This document shows, piece after piece, positions 35,949 through 45,079 of a DNA stretch of 64,000 nt. The notes beneath the pieces were generated by a model, which was given only the letters and a program-made list of their open reading frames with translations, was not told the origin of the DNA and searched no databases. This DNA is from Xanthocytophaga flava (GTDB lineage Bacteria; Bacteroidota; Bacteroidia; Cytophagales; 172606-1). The position numbers were made by a program, and so were the translations under genes. The DNA lies in NCBI GenBank assembly GCA_030068525.1, contig JASJOS010000007.1, forward strand, positions 310,001 through 374,000, read 5' to 3'. How positions within the stretch are numbered: the stretch's first letter is position 1; each line of letters starts with the position of its first letter.

Positions 35949-37769
35949 TTACTTTGTCAGATCCAGTGTACGTTGGATGAAGGATGTAAGATGGCTACCA
36001 GATAACAGGTTTTGTGAAAGCAAAGCCAGGTCATACACATGACGAATCAGTTGTCCACGTTTGGCTTCATCAGCTTTCAGAATTTCCTGAGTCAGGTTAT
36101 GGTTTTCGTTGATCGTAACCTGATAGGTAGTAGGGAAGCTGCCAAACATTGGGTTGCCTCCTGTCTTAGCCATATCCTGCATACGACGCATAAATTCTGG
36201 CAGTGTGATTGTTACAGGAAGCTCATCTGTTGGAAGTGGGGATACACTGATGCTCAAGTTTTTGTCATTCAGTGTTTGCTCAAACCATTCTTTCAGATTT
36301 TTCTTTTCCTCATCATTCAGGATACCACTGATTGTTTCTTCTTTGTTGATGAGTTTGTCTATTGTATCAGAATCGACACGTTTCAGGCTTACCTTCTCAA
36401 ACTTAGACTCAAGAGTATTGATAAAGTGGCTATCCAGAATACCGTTCAGTTGCAATACATCGTAACCCCGCTTTTTCGCCGACTGAATAAATGTATCTTG
36501 TTTTCCTGGATCCGTTGTATACAACATTACTACAGAACCTTCTTTATCTGTTTGAACAGGTTCTACTTTTTGACGGTACTCTTCAATAGTAGCATACTGA
36601 TTATCTGTATTTTTTACCAGAACAAAATCTTTTGCTTTCTCATAGAATTTATCATCAGCCACCATACCATATTTGATAAACAAACCAATGTCATCAAATT
36701 TCTCTTCAAATCCTTTACGGTCAGCTTTGAACAACTCTGATAACTTATCAGCTACTTTTTTGGTGATGTGGGTATTGATTTTCTTTACGTTGCTGTCTGC
36801 CTGAAGATAACTACGCGAAACGTTTAACGGAATATCCGGAGAGTCAATTACTCCATGCAACAACATTAAAAATTCTGGTACAATATCCTTTACTTCATCG
36901 GTGATAAATACCTGGCGTGAATACAACTGGATTTTTTCACGATGCAGTGACAAATCATTTTTCAGTTTTGGAAAGTAGAGAACTCCTGTCAGATTAAATG
37001 GATAGTCAACATTGAGGTGAATCCAGAATAATGGATCTTCGCTGAAAGGATAAAGCTCTTTGTAGAAAGCTAGATAATCTTCATCTTTCAGATCATTGGG
37101 AGATTTTGCCCAGATAGGAGCGGTATTGTTAATTACCTTGCCATCAAATTCAATGGCTACAGGCATAAAACGGCTATATTTCTTTAGAATATTCTCCAGA
37201 CGAAATTTATCCAGAAACTCTTTGGAATCTTCAGCTACATGAAGAATAATATCTGTTCCTCTTTCTGTTCTTTCGCCTTTGGTAATTTCAAACTCTGTGT
37301 TTCCTTCACTTGCCCAACGAGCCGCCTGTGCGCCTTCGCGAAAAGAAAGTGTTTGAATTTCTACCCTCTCAGCTACCATAAAGGCAGAATAAAAGCCTAA
37401 ACCAAAGTTACCAATGATCTGATTGCCTTCACCTGCATCTTTGTATTTCTCTAAAAACTCCTTTGCTCCGGAAAAGGCGATCTGGTTAATATATTTTTTA
37501 ATCTCATCTGCAGTCATTCCAATCCCATTGTCACTTACTGTAATGGTTTTGGCAGCCTCATCAAAAGATACTTTTACTTTTAATTCACCCAGTTCACCAC
37601 TGTATTCACCTAGAGAAGATAGTCTTTTTAGTTTCTGAACAGCATCAATAGCGTTTGAAACCAACTCACGCAGGAAAATTTCGTGGTCAGAATAAAGAAA
37701 TTTCTTAATGATCGGAAAAATATTCTCGGTATGAATCGAGATCGTACCTTTTTCTTCTGTCACTGTCAT
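35949..37769 (-). CDS. htpG: Molecular chaperone HtpG (Hsp90)
   Basis: A 606-residue ATP-dependent chaperone. The N-terminal GHKL ATPase domain has LRELVSNAIDAVQKL, TVSDNGIGMT and GNFGLGFYSAFMVAERV. The middle domain includes the LYFPKLKNDL and NVSRSYLQ stretches, and the C-terminal dimerisation domain closes the protein. It acts in the cytoplasm on client folding. The frame extends 23 codons upstream to 37838, but the ATG at 37769 (MTVTEEKGTISIHTEN) matches the family start. Confidence 0.96.
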   Translation of the reverse strand: MTVTEEKGTISIHTENIFPIIKKFLYSDHEIFLRELVSNAIDAVQKLKRLSSLGEYSGELGELKVKVSFDEAAKTITVSDNGIGMTADEIKKYINQIAFSGAKEFLEKYKDAGEGNQIIGNFGLGFYSAFMVAERVEIQTLSFREGAQAARWASEGNTEFEITKGERTERGTDIILHVAEDSKEFLDKFRLENILKKYSRFMPVAIEFDGKVINNTAPIWAKSPNDLKDEDYLAFYKELYPFSEDPLFWIHLNVDYPFNLTGVLYFPKLKNDLSLHREKIQLYSRQVFITDEVKDIVPEFLMLLHGVIDSPDIPLNVSRSYLQADSNVKKINTHITKKVADKLSELFKADRKGFEEKFDDIGLFIKYGMVADDKFYEKAKDFVLVKNTDNQYATIEEYRQKVEPVQTDKEGSVVMLYTTDPGKQDTFIQSAKKRGYDVLQLNGILDSHFINTLESKFEKVSLKRVDSDTIDKLINKEETISGILNDEEKKNLKEWFEQTLNDKNLSISVSPLPTDELPVTITLPEFMRRMQDMAKTGGNPMFGSFPTTYQVTINENHNLTQEILKADEAKRGQLIRHVYDLALLSQNLLSGSHLTSFIQRTLDLTK

Positions 37770-37927
37770 ATGTATAAATGATTTAATGGTTAATGGCGAA
37801 TGATTGGTCCTGTAATAAGAACTTGCTTTTAGAGACAAGCCATACTTATCCGTAAGTCACAGGACAATTTTTTTGCCAGTTACCAGAATCTGACAGAGTG
37901 ACAGAAATTAGGGAGAAAAGAAGTAGC

Positions 37928-38347
37928 TTAACTGATAATTTTACTGATATCGTTTTGTGTAAGGGGTTTTACTAAATAGCCTTTAACAAATGGATAATCT
38001 TTGACTCTGGCTCTATCCTGATTAGAGTCGGAAGAGGAAAGGATGAATATATTCAAAGCGAGTGTTGACAAATCAGTCTGTTTGGCAAAAGCAGACAGCC
38101 ATTCCCATCCAGTCATGTAAGGCATATTCAGATCAAGCAATACAATTCCAGGTTGTTGAGTATTTTCCAGAATTGTTGTTAATGCATCTCTGGGATCTAT
38201 GAAATTCACAATCTCTGCATCTGGAAGCTGACTCTTAATAAAACGATTGTGAATAAGATGAAACAGATCATCGTCATCTACTAAGTAAAAGAGAATACCA
38301 TTTTTAGAAAAAGTAGTTTCCTGACTGGAAGTAGATACGGAGTTCAT
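37928..38347 (-). CDS. Stand-alone response-regulator receiver domain
   Basis: A 139-residue single REC domain. Acidic residues are in FYLVDDDDLFHLIH, the phospho-acceptor Asp is in GIVLLDLNMPYMTGWEW, the Ser is in IFILSSSDSN and the Lys is in YLVKPLT. No DNA-binding or enzymatic output follows. It lies 234 bases downstream of the histidine kinase on the same strand and is probably its partner. In Bacteroidota such rcp-like receivers often relay phosphoryl groups. An in-frame upstream extension to 38398 is less likely than the ATG at 38347. Confidence 0.87.
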   Translation of the reverse strand: MNSVSTSSQETTFSKNGILFYLVDDDDLFHLIHNRFIKSQLPDAEIVNFIDPRDALTTILENTQQPGIVLLDLNMPYMTGWEWLSAFAKQTDLSTLALNIFILSSSDSNQDRARVKDYPFVKGYLVKPLTQNDISKIIS

Positions 38348-38581
38348 TAACAAATAGGGTGGAAAGAGAAATAACGGAATAGCAGTTAATAGGCACAAAA
38401 ATAGAAGAAATCATGTTTATATGTGCATCCCCATACAAATATATGATTAATTAATATTATCAGATTTTACCTATTCCAACAAAAACAGATATATAGATAA
38501 AAATTACATACATCCACTAATTAACTATATATTAGACTTTTGGGATCTTATATATATCTATTTTTCACTACCTTCAGGGCT

Positions 38582-39886
38582 TCATCCGACTGGCTGCATG
38601 GATGGAATTTCTACAGTAAACTCAGTAAATTCCCCTATCTGCGAAACTACATTAATATGTCCACTCATTTTCTGTATAGATTCTTTGGCTATATATAAAC
38701 CAAGACCTGATCCAGGTTTCACATGAGGCATCTGGTTCCCTGCACGATAAAACATTTCAAAGATGCGTGTCTGATCCTCTACAGCAATACCCACTCCATT
38801 ATCTCTTACCTTTAGTAGAGCCCGTTTGTCATCTACCTGACACGCTATATGCATTTCTTTGGGACTCTGGTATGGGTTCTGATAGCGAAAGGCATTGGAT
38901 ATCAAATTATTTAAGACTATTCTAAAACGGTATCGATCTGTAAAAAAATCTGTTGACTGTTGAATATTGGTACGAATTTCTACACCTGCATGCAGATATT
39001 GATATTGCCGGATAGACTCTTCAATCTCTTTTTCAAATTCAATCGGATCTCTTCTAATCTCATAACGTGCATTACGTGAATATTTCAGGATGTCCCCCAT
39101 AAGTAAGTCCAGACGCATTAAATTCTGAACCATAATGTCATTGTACTTCTGTATTTCGTCCACATCCTGCTCTTCTCGAATAAGATTTCCCAAACCAATA
39201 GCTGAAGCTAGTGGTGCACGGAGTTCATGGCTAATACTATAAACAAACCGATCCAGTTCCTGATTGATTTTTACCAGTTCTTCATTTTGTGTTCGCAACA
39301 TTTTTTCAGATGTACGAAGCTGGTAAGTGCTTTCTGTGTTATGCGAAATAATCAGATAGGCAAAAAACTGACAGAGAAAAACAACAAATCCGAAGTTAAA
39401 TATCGTATATAGATCCTGAACTTCTGCTGAAATCTGTGGGAGACGAGGAGGAATATCTCCAAAATTTATCCATAAGGCATGAATAGTAGGGTGCAGAATA
39501 TGCAGAATGAGTTGTGTGTTATTATTACAGTCAATTAAATAGGGTATTACAACTATCAGTGGCAGAAAATACAAATGGGCGCCGGTTGTTTTACCTTCCA
39601 TCCAACAGATAAGAAACAAAAACAAACTCGTTATAAAAGATAAAACATTGCCAGCAACAATAATCAAACCTTTCCGAGTCAGATAAAGTACTATCCCCAG
39701 AAAAAAAACAAAACTACATGGAGCAAAAAGAACAATCCAGACCTGATAGTAAATAGCAGGTAAAGAGGCAAGGATCAAAACGGCCAGGCAAAACCAGGCT
39801 ATGTTACCTAAAAACTCCTTTTCTCTTTCCTGTACAAACCTTGAAGGATTTTCCGATCCTAACGGCAGTTTAATATTAGAAAGCAT
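38582..39886 (-). CDS. Membrane sensor histidine kinase
   Basis: A 434-residue kinase. Six hydrophobic segments span residues about 28-185 and form the sensor. A short coiled linker leads to a HisKA dimerisation domain with the phospho-His in SISHELRAPLAS, and a HATPase domain with NLISNAFRYQ, VRDNGVGIA and GSGLGLYIAK. Ligand unknown. Together with the receiver downstream it forms a two-component pair that lacks a DNA-binding output. Confidence 0.93.
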   Translation of the reverse strand: MLSNIKLPLGSENPSRFVQEREKEFLGNIAWFCLAVLILASLPAIYYQVWIVLFAPCSFVFFLGIVLYLTRKGLIIVAGNVLSFITSLFLFLICWMEGKTTGAHLYFLPLIVVIPYLIDCNNNTQLILHILHPTIHALWINFGDIPPRLPQISAEVQDLYTIFNFGFVVFLCQFFAYLIISHNTESTYQLRTSEKMLRTQNEELVKINQELDRFVYSISHELRAPLASAIGLGNLIREEQDVDEIQKYNDIMVQNLMRLDLLMGDILKYSRNARYEIRRDPIEFEKEIEESIRQYQYLHAGVEIRTNIQQSTDFFTDRYRFRIVLNNLISNAFRYQNPYQSPKEMHIACQVDDKRALLKVRDNGVGIAVEDQTRIFEMFYRAGNQMPHVKPGSGLGLYIAKESIQKMSGHINVVSQIGEFTEFTVEIPSMQPVG

Positions 39887-40236
39887 TGATTAATTTTATA
39901 GAGAATACTCGCTCAGATTACACAAAAAAATAGGGCACTCTTACTTATACTAGATGCAAGTGAATGTGTTCTGTCTCTAACGAATGCGCCTGCTATAGGC
40001 AAAGCTCTGCGTTATCCGGAAAACAGGATAATAAATACAGCCGGGACATACAAAAATAGAAGTATAATAAGGAACCCTAAAATAAAACATTTTTGAAATA
40101 TTACTCACTCCTTACATTTGGAGATAATATTGTCTCTATGAACCTGGTAATGGATTCCAAACAAGCAAGCTAGCCTTTCTAAAATTCTATACAACTATAG
40201 AAAGGCTGGCAGTCATTATACTATATAACTTCTATA
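39887..40236. other. Intergenic region
   Basis: Contains only a weak hairpin, AGCCTTTCTA (40172-40181) with TAGAAAGGCT (40198-40207), just downstream of the FGGY kinase gene. It has no T-tract, so termination there is doubtful. Confidence 0.45.
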
Positions 40237-41715
40237 TTAGGAAAAAAATTGAGGAGATAGGGTGTTGTATAATTTACAATACTGATCAAATACTTGCTGA
40301 TATATCTGATGGTTAGAAGAGTTAGGTTCAAATACTTGAGATGACTTATCTGCAGGTACTAAGCGCCATGATTTAAGTGTTTTTAACGCATAACGTCCTA
40401 CTAATACCGCTCCATAACCAGAGCTCTCGACTGTATCTGTTATAGCAATTGGTTTGCCATATACATCAGCCAGCAACTGTACCCATTCTTTGGAGCGGGC
40501 AAAACCACCACCTACATATAGTGTATTTATTTCAGGAAACTGATCAAGCAAGGCTCTCCCCGTATGATAGATAGCCAGCGCAATACCCTCGAAGGCGGCT
40601 CTGATAAAGTGGGCCTGTGTATGCTGAATGGTAATACCAAAATAGACACCTTTTGCATGAGCATTGTATACAGGTGCCCGCTCCCCCAATAAATAGGGAA
40701 GAAAAAGCAATCCATCTGAGCCGGCAGGAACAGACAAGGCTTTGGTAATAAGTGTTGTAAAGTCACCTTCTTCAATATCAGGAAAAAGATTTTTGTGCAG
40801 CCATTCGGCAATTATACCTCCATTGTTCATCCCTCCACCTGCTATAAATAATTCAGGAGTAAGTACATAACAGAAAGTTTGCATCTTACTGTCTGTCCAG
40901 GGTTTCGGAATACCAATTCTTACAGCACCACTAGTGCCTACAGTTATGGAAACCTGATCGGGTGTCAGAGCACCAGTGCCTACATTTGCCAGACAACCAT
41001 CACTGGCCCCAATGACAAACGGAGTTCGATCAGGAATTGTCAGTTTTTCAGCCCATTCAGATGAACAATGCTCTATATGAAAAATATCTACCAGAGTTGA
41101 AAGCTTTTCAACCGGCAATTGAATTTTCTGTAAGGCCTGTTTATTCCAGTCAAGCGTATGGATATCAAATAATCCTGAAGCAGAGGCAAGAGAATGATCA
41201 ATAACATATTTTCCAACCAAACGAAAGAAAACATATTCTTTAATACCAATAAACTTATAAGTCTGTTTAAAAAGATCCGGATTGTGCTCACGTAACCACA
41301 AAAGCTTACATAAGGGAGACATTGCATGAATCGGAGTGCCTGTTGCCTGATAGATCTCCATACCTTCTGGTGCTGCTTTTAATCTATCCGCCACAGCTCC
41401 TGCCCGGTTGTCAGCCCAAATGATAAGTTCTGTCAAAGGTTTTCCCTGAACATCTACAGCCATAAGGCTGTGCATAGCCGCACTAAAGCTTACTCCTTCT
41501 AACGTTCCCTGAGTCCTAGCTTCGTTCTGTACCTGCTGGATTGTTTCTATTACTGCTTTCAGGATCTCATCAGGATCTTGTTCGCTTTGTTCAGGCTCCG
41601 GGTGGGAAATAGGATACCCTATATTATGGTGAGAAATGATGTGTCCTTCTGATGAAAATGCAATGGCTTTTGTACTGGTTGTACCAATATCCACTCCAAT
41701 AAAATACGACGACAT
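40237..41715 (-). CDS. FGGY-family carbohydrate kinase, probable gluconokinase
   Basis: A 492-residue protein. The first ATPase subdomain begins GVDIGTTSTKAIAFSSEG, and LIIWADNRAGAVAD marks the sugar-binding region. The second subdomain contains TVGTSGAVRIGIPKPW, AGGGMNNGGIIAEWLH and the late LYVGGGFARSKEW. The N-terminal pattern HHNIGYPISHPEPEQSEQDP is that of gluconokinases rather than xylulokinases or glycerol kinases. It would convert gluconate to 6-phosphogluconate in the cytoplasm. It is divergent from an AraC regulator that may control it; GntP lies elsewhere. Confidence 0.85.
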   Translation of the reverse strand: MSSYFIGVDIGTTSTKAIAFSSEGHIISHHNIGYPISHPEPEQSEQDPDEILKAVIETIQQVQNEARTQGTLEGVSFSAAMHSLMAVDVQGKPLTELIIWADNRAGAVADRLKAAPEGMEIYQATGTPIHAMSPLCKLLWLREHNPDLFKQTYKFIGIKEYVFFRLVGKYVIDHSLASASGLFDIHTLDWNKQALQKIQLPVEKLSTLVDIFHIEHCSSEWAEKLTIPDRTPFVIGASDGCLANVGTGALTPDQVSITVGTSGAVRIGIPKPWTDSKMQTFCYVLTPELFIAGGGMNNGGIIAEWLHKNLFPDIEEGDFTTLITKALSVPAGSDGLLFLPYLLGERAPVYNAHAKGVYFGITIQHTQAHFIRAAFEGIALAIYHTGRALLDQFPEINTLYVGGGFARSKEWVQLLADVYGKPIAITDTVESSGYGAVLVGRYALKTLKSWRLVPADKSSQVFEPNSSNHQIYQQVFDQYCKLYNTLSPQFFS

Positions 41716-41738
41716 AGAAAACAGAATAGGTTAAAGTA

Positions 41739-41746
41739 CAAACATA
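41739..41746 (-). promoter_or_regulatory. Promoter of the FGGY kinase gene
   Basis: TATGTTTG on the minus strand, with a TTG at 41765-41767 (18-base spacer), lies 24 bases before the ATG. It fits the Bacteroidota promoter well. Confidence 0.5.
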
Positions 41747-41893
41747 CACATATCCTGTAGCTGACAAAATATCTCTATAAAAAAGACCATATAATACGAA
41801 CCCAGACAGTAAGTCTGTATGTTGCGTGTTATATCTGGAAGAATAGAAATATCAATTACTTAAGCTTTATATTAACCAGATTTCCAAAACTAC

Positions 41894-42751
41894 ATGAACA
41901 ATCAACTAAAAGAATTTGCCTTTAAACGGTTTGGTATTCTGGATTTAAGTGTGTCCGAAAGCCTTCCAGCAGATCGGGAAACGTTAATGACTTTCATCCG
42001 AATTCTTTTTCTGAAAGCTGGCACGCAAATTACAATTGACTTTAAAGACTATTCTCTACAACAAGATGCACTGTTTTTTGTCAATCCGGGCCAATGGATT
42101 CAGCTGGAAGAAGGTCTACAAACAGGCACAGTACTCTATTATAACAGGGACTTTTATTGTGTAGAAATTCACGATCAGGAAGTATCCTGTGATGGAATTT
42201 TGTTTCGTAATGTATATGAAATCCCTGTTGTTTATCTGACTCAGGAACAATCTGCATCCATACAGGATATACTTAATGAGATTACTGCTGAACTGCAAAA
42301 CGAAGAATCTAATATGGAAGAGATGCTTCGAATATTACTCAAACAGATTATCATTAAATCGACACGTATCTGGAAGCAGGAACATGAACTGGTCAATGAA
42401 GAGTCACACCAGGAAGTAGATTTTATCCGAAAGTTTAGCCAACTGGTAGAAAGCAATTATACCCGTCTGCATGCTGTAGCAGATTATGCCGAATTGCTAC
42501 AAATGACTCCTAAAAACCTGAACAAACGGATTACAAAATACAGCGATGTTTCTCCCAATGACCTAATCAAGAACCGTATTCTACTGGAAGCCAAACGGTT
42601 ACTAGCACACACAGATCTAAGTGTCAAAGAAATCGGATACAAACTCGGCTATGATGATCCGGCTTACTTTGTACGTTTCTTTACTCAGCAAACCGAATTT
42701 TCACCACAACACTTTCGTAAACAATACCAACAGTCAGAGCCTTTTGCCTAA
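41894..42751 (+). CDS. AraC-family transcriptional regulator
   Basis: A 285-residue regulator. The sensor part has a cupin pattern (ITIDFKDYSLQQDALFFVNP). The C-terminal HTH is LSVKEIGYKLGYDDPAYFVR with SPQHFRKQ. It is divergent from the FGGY kinase gene, with 178 bases between, and is the likely regulator of gluconate use. The HTH resembles the one at 12833-13699. A terminator overlaps its stop codon. Confidence 0.9.
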   Translation: MNNQLKEFAFKRFGILDLSVSESLPADRETLMTFIRILFLKAGTQITIDFKDYSLQQDALFFVNPGQWIQLEEGLQTGTVLYYNRDFYCVEIHDQEVSCDGILFRNVYEIPVVYLTQEQSASIQDILNEITAELQNEESNMEEMLRILLKQIIIKSTRIWKQEHELVNEESHQEVDFIRKFSQLVESNYTRLHAVADYAELLQMTPKNLNKRITKYSDVSPNDLIKNRILLEAKRLLAHTDLSVKEIGYKLGYDDPAYFVRFFTQQTEFSPQHFRKQYQQSEPFA

Positions 42752-42770
42752 GCAAAGGCTCTTCTTTTTT
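42735..42770 (+). terminator. Terminator of the AraC gene
   Basis: AGAGCCTTTTGC pairs with GCAAAGGCTCT (one bulged T) around the stop codon, followed by TCTTTTTT. Confidence 0.7.
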
Positions 42771-42809
42771 ATAGGGGGAAAAAGTACAACGAAAGGAGTT
42801 CTTTGTGCA

Positions 42810-42840
42810 TTGAAGAGCCTTACAGCTTGCTATATCTTTG
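42810..42840 (+). promoter_or_regulatory. Well-formed Bacteroidota promoter
   Basis: A TTG at 42810-42812, a 20-base spacer and TATCTTTG at 42833-42840 form a near-perfect -33/-7 promoter. It lies 41 bases before the small peptide gene and drives the OsmC gene as well. Confidence 0.65.
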
Positions 42841-42881
42841 TATCATCAAATTAATCACAAACAAAGAAACAGGAGCACAAC

Positions 42882-42992
42882 ATGAAAATCCTTAAAAACA
42901 TCGCCAATCGTCTGCTTGAGACAATTTTAGCAAATCGTAGTGTAGTAGCACCTGTGAGAGTAATAGCTCACAATAAGCGCAGACCTTTCTAA
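42882..42992 (+). CDS. Candidate 36-residue basic peptide
   Basis: The frame ATG to TAA encodes MKILKNIANRLLETILANRS followed by VVAPVRVIAHNKRRPF. It has 36 residues, an amphipathic N-terminal helix and a Lys/Arg-rich tail. It is preceded by a strong promoter and by AGGAG 7 bases before the ATG, a Shine-Dalgarno match that is rare among the genes here. It lies 82 bases before the OsmC gene and may be a leader peptide or an independent small protein. No homologue is recognised. Confidence 0.45.
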   Translation: MKILKNIANRLLETILANRSVVAPVRVIAHNKRRPF

Positions 42993-43074
42993 GCAATCGC
43001 TTCAATTCTAACTCACTCAATACATACATTTTAATTAAATCATACAAAACCAACTCTCTATACTCATAACTCAT

Positions 43075-43485
43075 ATGAAACGCACAGCAACCGCACTCTG
43101 GAATGGTACTATTAAAGAAGGAAAAGGCCATTTAACTACTCAAAGCACCGTCTTAAATCAAACTCAGTACTCATTTAACTCCCGCTTTGCAGATGGTGTC
43201 GGCACTAATCCTGAAGAATTAATGGCAGCAGCTCATGCAGGATGTTTTACCATGAAGCTAAGCCTTGACTTGACAACAGCCGGTTTTACTCCTGAATCAC
43301 TCGAAACGCAATCTGCGATTACACTTGACAATGGAGTGATTACCCGTTCTGACCTTACATTGAAAGCTCGTATTCCAGGTATAACAGAAGAACAATTTCG
43401 GGAAATCGCAGCAGGAGCAAAGGCTACTTGTCCAGTAAGTAAGGCGTATAATATGGAAATTACATTAAACGCATCTCTGGTCTAA
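43075..43485 (+). CDS. OsmC-family peroxiredoxin
   Basis: A 136-residue protein that reduces organic hydroperoxides with two cysteines. These are in AAHAGCFTMKLSL and KATCPVSKAYN. The preceding GTNPEELMAAAHAG is the OsmC signature, and the N-terminus RTATALWNGTIKEGKG is also typical. It is followed 67 bases later by a thioredoxin gene, which fits an oxidative-stress unit, since a thiol reductant is needed to recycle the enzyme. Confidence 0.93.
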   Translation: MKRTATALWNGTIKEGKGHLTTQSTVLNQTQYSFNSRFADGVGTNPEELMAAAHAGCFTMKLSLDLTTAGFTPESLETQSAITLDNGVITRSDLTLKARIPGITEEQFREIAAGAKATCPVSKAYNMEITLNASLV

Positions 43486-43552
43486 AAATCAGACTCATGC
43501 TACACAAATACGGGATGTTTTCATCCTGATACACAACTAAAACAATACAACT

Positions 43553-43873
43553 ATGTCTCAAATATTCACAGACGCTAATTTTCAGAAAGAAGTTCTGGAA
43601 AGCGATCAATTAACCGTTATCGATTTTAATGCTGACTGGTGTGGTCCTTGTCGCTCTCTGAGTCCTGTTATAGATGCTTTGTCTAAAGATTATGAAGGCA
43701 AAGTAAACATTGGTAAGGTAAATGTGGATCAGAACCCTGCTTTGAGCGCAGAATATGGAATACGTTCCATACCCGCCGTTTTATTTATAAAAGGAGGCAA
43801 AGTAGTAGACAGACAGTTGGGAGCTGTTCCTAAAACAGTACTGGATCAGAAAATACAACTGCATCTATCTTAA
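43553..43873 (+). CDS. trxA: Thioredoxin
   Basis: A 106-residue thioredoxin fold with active site WCGPC (in FNADWCGPCRSL) and the cis-proline loop SIPAVLFIKGG. It lacks a signal peptide, so it reduces disulfides in the cytoplasm. It lies just after the OsmC gene and is probably co-transcribed, ending at a strong terminator. Confidence 0.95.
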   Translation: MSQIFTDANFQKEVLESDQLTVIDFNADWCGPCRSLSPVIDALSKDYEGKVNIGKVNVDQNPALSAEYGIRSIPAVLFIKGGKVVDRQLGAVPKTVLDQKIQLHLS

Positions 43874-43936
43874 CCCTGCCATTTTTTCAGATAGATAAGA
43901 AGGTTGAAATTTAGGCGTTACAACCACCTCTATGTT

Positions 43937-43968
43937 AAAATCTCCGGTTGATCAACCGGAGATTTTTT
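43937..43968 (+). terminator. Strong terminator of the osmC-trxA unit
   Basis: A 14-bp perfect palindrome, AAATCTCCGGTTGA followed by its complement (43938-43965), ends in a six-T run. Confidence 0.88.
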
Positions 43969-44238
43969 GTGATAGGCAGAAGCCACTTTCCTATTGCCTT
44001 CCTGATTTTAATTTTTTTTTCAGTTTAATGATCTGTTATAAACTTATTTAGCCCTTAAGGGACATTCATATTGATTAAGAGCATAAGTTTTAAGATTTTA
44101 TTTTCAGTTTTGAGGTTAGTCTACAAAAATTGTCTCTAACTTATAAGAAGTATTCATGAGAGATTCACTTTAACAGAAAGTTGATTCTTCAGTAGAACTC
44201 AGACTTTGGCCCTAAACCTTATTCAAAATTTTGTTAGT
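43969..44238. other. Intergenic region, nothing seen
   Basis: AT-rich leader before the lipoprotein gene. No hairpin, repeat or clear TAnnTTTG element was identified. Confidence 0.45.
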
Positions 44239-45066
44239 ATGAAATTCATGCTTATTTCGTACATAATTATAGCATTCTTAACGGCTTGTGGTAGTTCTTT
44301 CAAAGAAACACCAGTAGAGAAATATCGACCAAGTAGGAGAGAATATAAAAGCAAACTATTTGTCAAAGACAGAGCAATCATGAATGCTCAAGATTTCCTA
44401 AGAGGAGACAGTATATTGATTTCTCGCCTAAAAGAATATACTACAACCTCTTTTGTGGAAATTAATTCTTCAAGCTTTTATTTAAAGATTTTTAAGCACC
44501 CACAGATAAACAAGCCTATTGCTGTTCTTATAGATTTTGATCATGACATTATGGGATTTTACATAAGTCACCATAAAAAATGGCACAGTATGAATATTTA
44601 TGAGAGTAGCTTTGGCAAGACATTTTCAGTATTTACCCGATTATCTGATTTTAACTTTGATAAGTATACAGACTTAGCTTTACATACGTCTTCATCGAAT
44701 GGTTGCTCAAGTGCACATTTTGCCTTTTATTTCTATGATCCAAAGCAGCATATGTTTATCAATGATACTACATTCAAAAAATCAGTAAGAGGAAATCCTA
44801 TTGCTGATAAAAAGCATTTGATAATCAGATCCAGAGAAGCATCTTGTGCCTGTGGATGTTACACTATTTATGAACACAAATGGACCGATAATAAGCTAAG
44901 GTTAGTGAGAACATTGAATAAAGATCCATATGCAGATACTTTATTTATTACAAACTATTCAACTACAGGCCAAATATTATCCAAATCAGAAGAATATATG
45001 TCTTACGCCAAGTCCCAAAAATTGATTTCCGATTTTGATAATTATAAGAAATATGATGTGAGATAG
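44239..45066 (+). CDS. Unknown lipoprotein
   Basis: A 275-residue protein with lipoprotein signal MKFMLISYIIIAFLTACGSS (Cys at residue 17). The mature part shows FDHDIMGFYISHHKKWHSMN, a DFNFDKYTDLALHTSSSNG stretch reminiscent of integrin-like FG-GAP or VCBS calcium loops, and a Cys-rich REASCACGCYTIYEH. No family is recognised. A TTG at 44206 is in frame, but the ATG at 44239 gives a clean signal. It converges on the epimerase gene at 45080. Confidence 0.65.
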   Translation: MKFMLISYIIIAFLTACGSSFKETPVEKYRPSRREYKSKLFVKDRAIMNAQDFLRGDSILISRLKEYTTTSFVEINSSSFYLKIFKHPQINKPIAVLIDFDHDIMGFYISHHKKWHSMNIYESSFGKTFSVFTRLSDFNFDKYTDLALHTSSSNGCSSAHFAFYFYDPKQHMFINDTTFKKSVRGNPIADKKHLIIRSREASCACGCYTIYEHKWTDNKLRLVRTLNKDPYADTLFITNYSTTGQILSKSEEYMSYAKSQKLISDFDNYKKYDVR

Positions 45067-45079
45067 GTTCTAGATCTTT

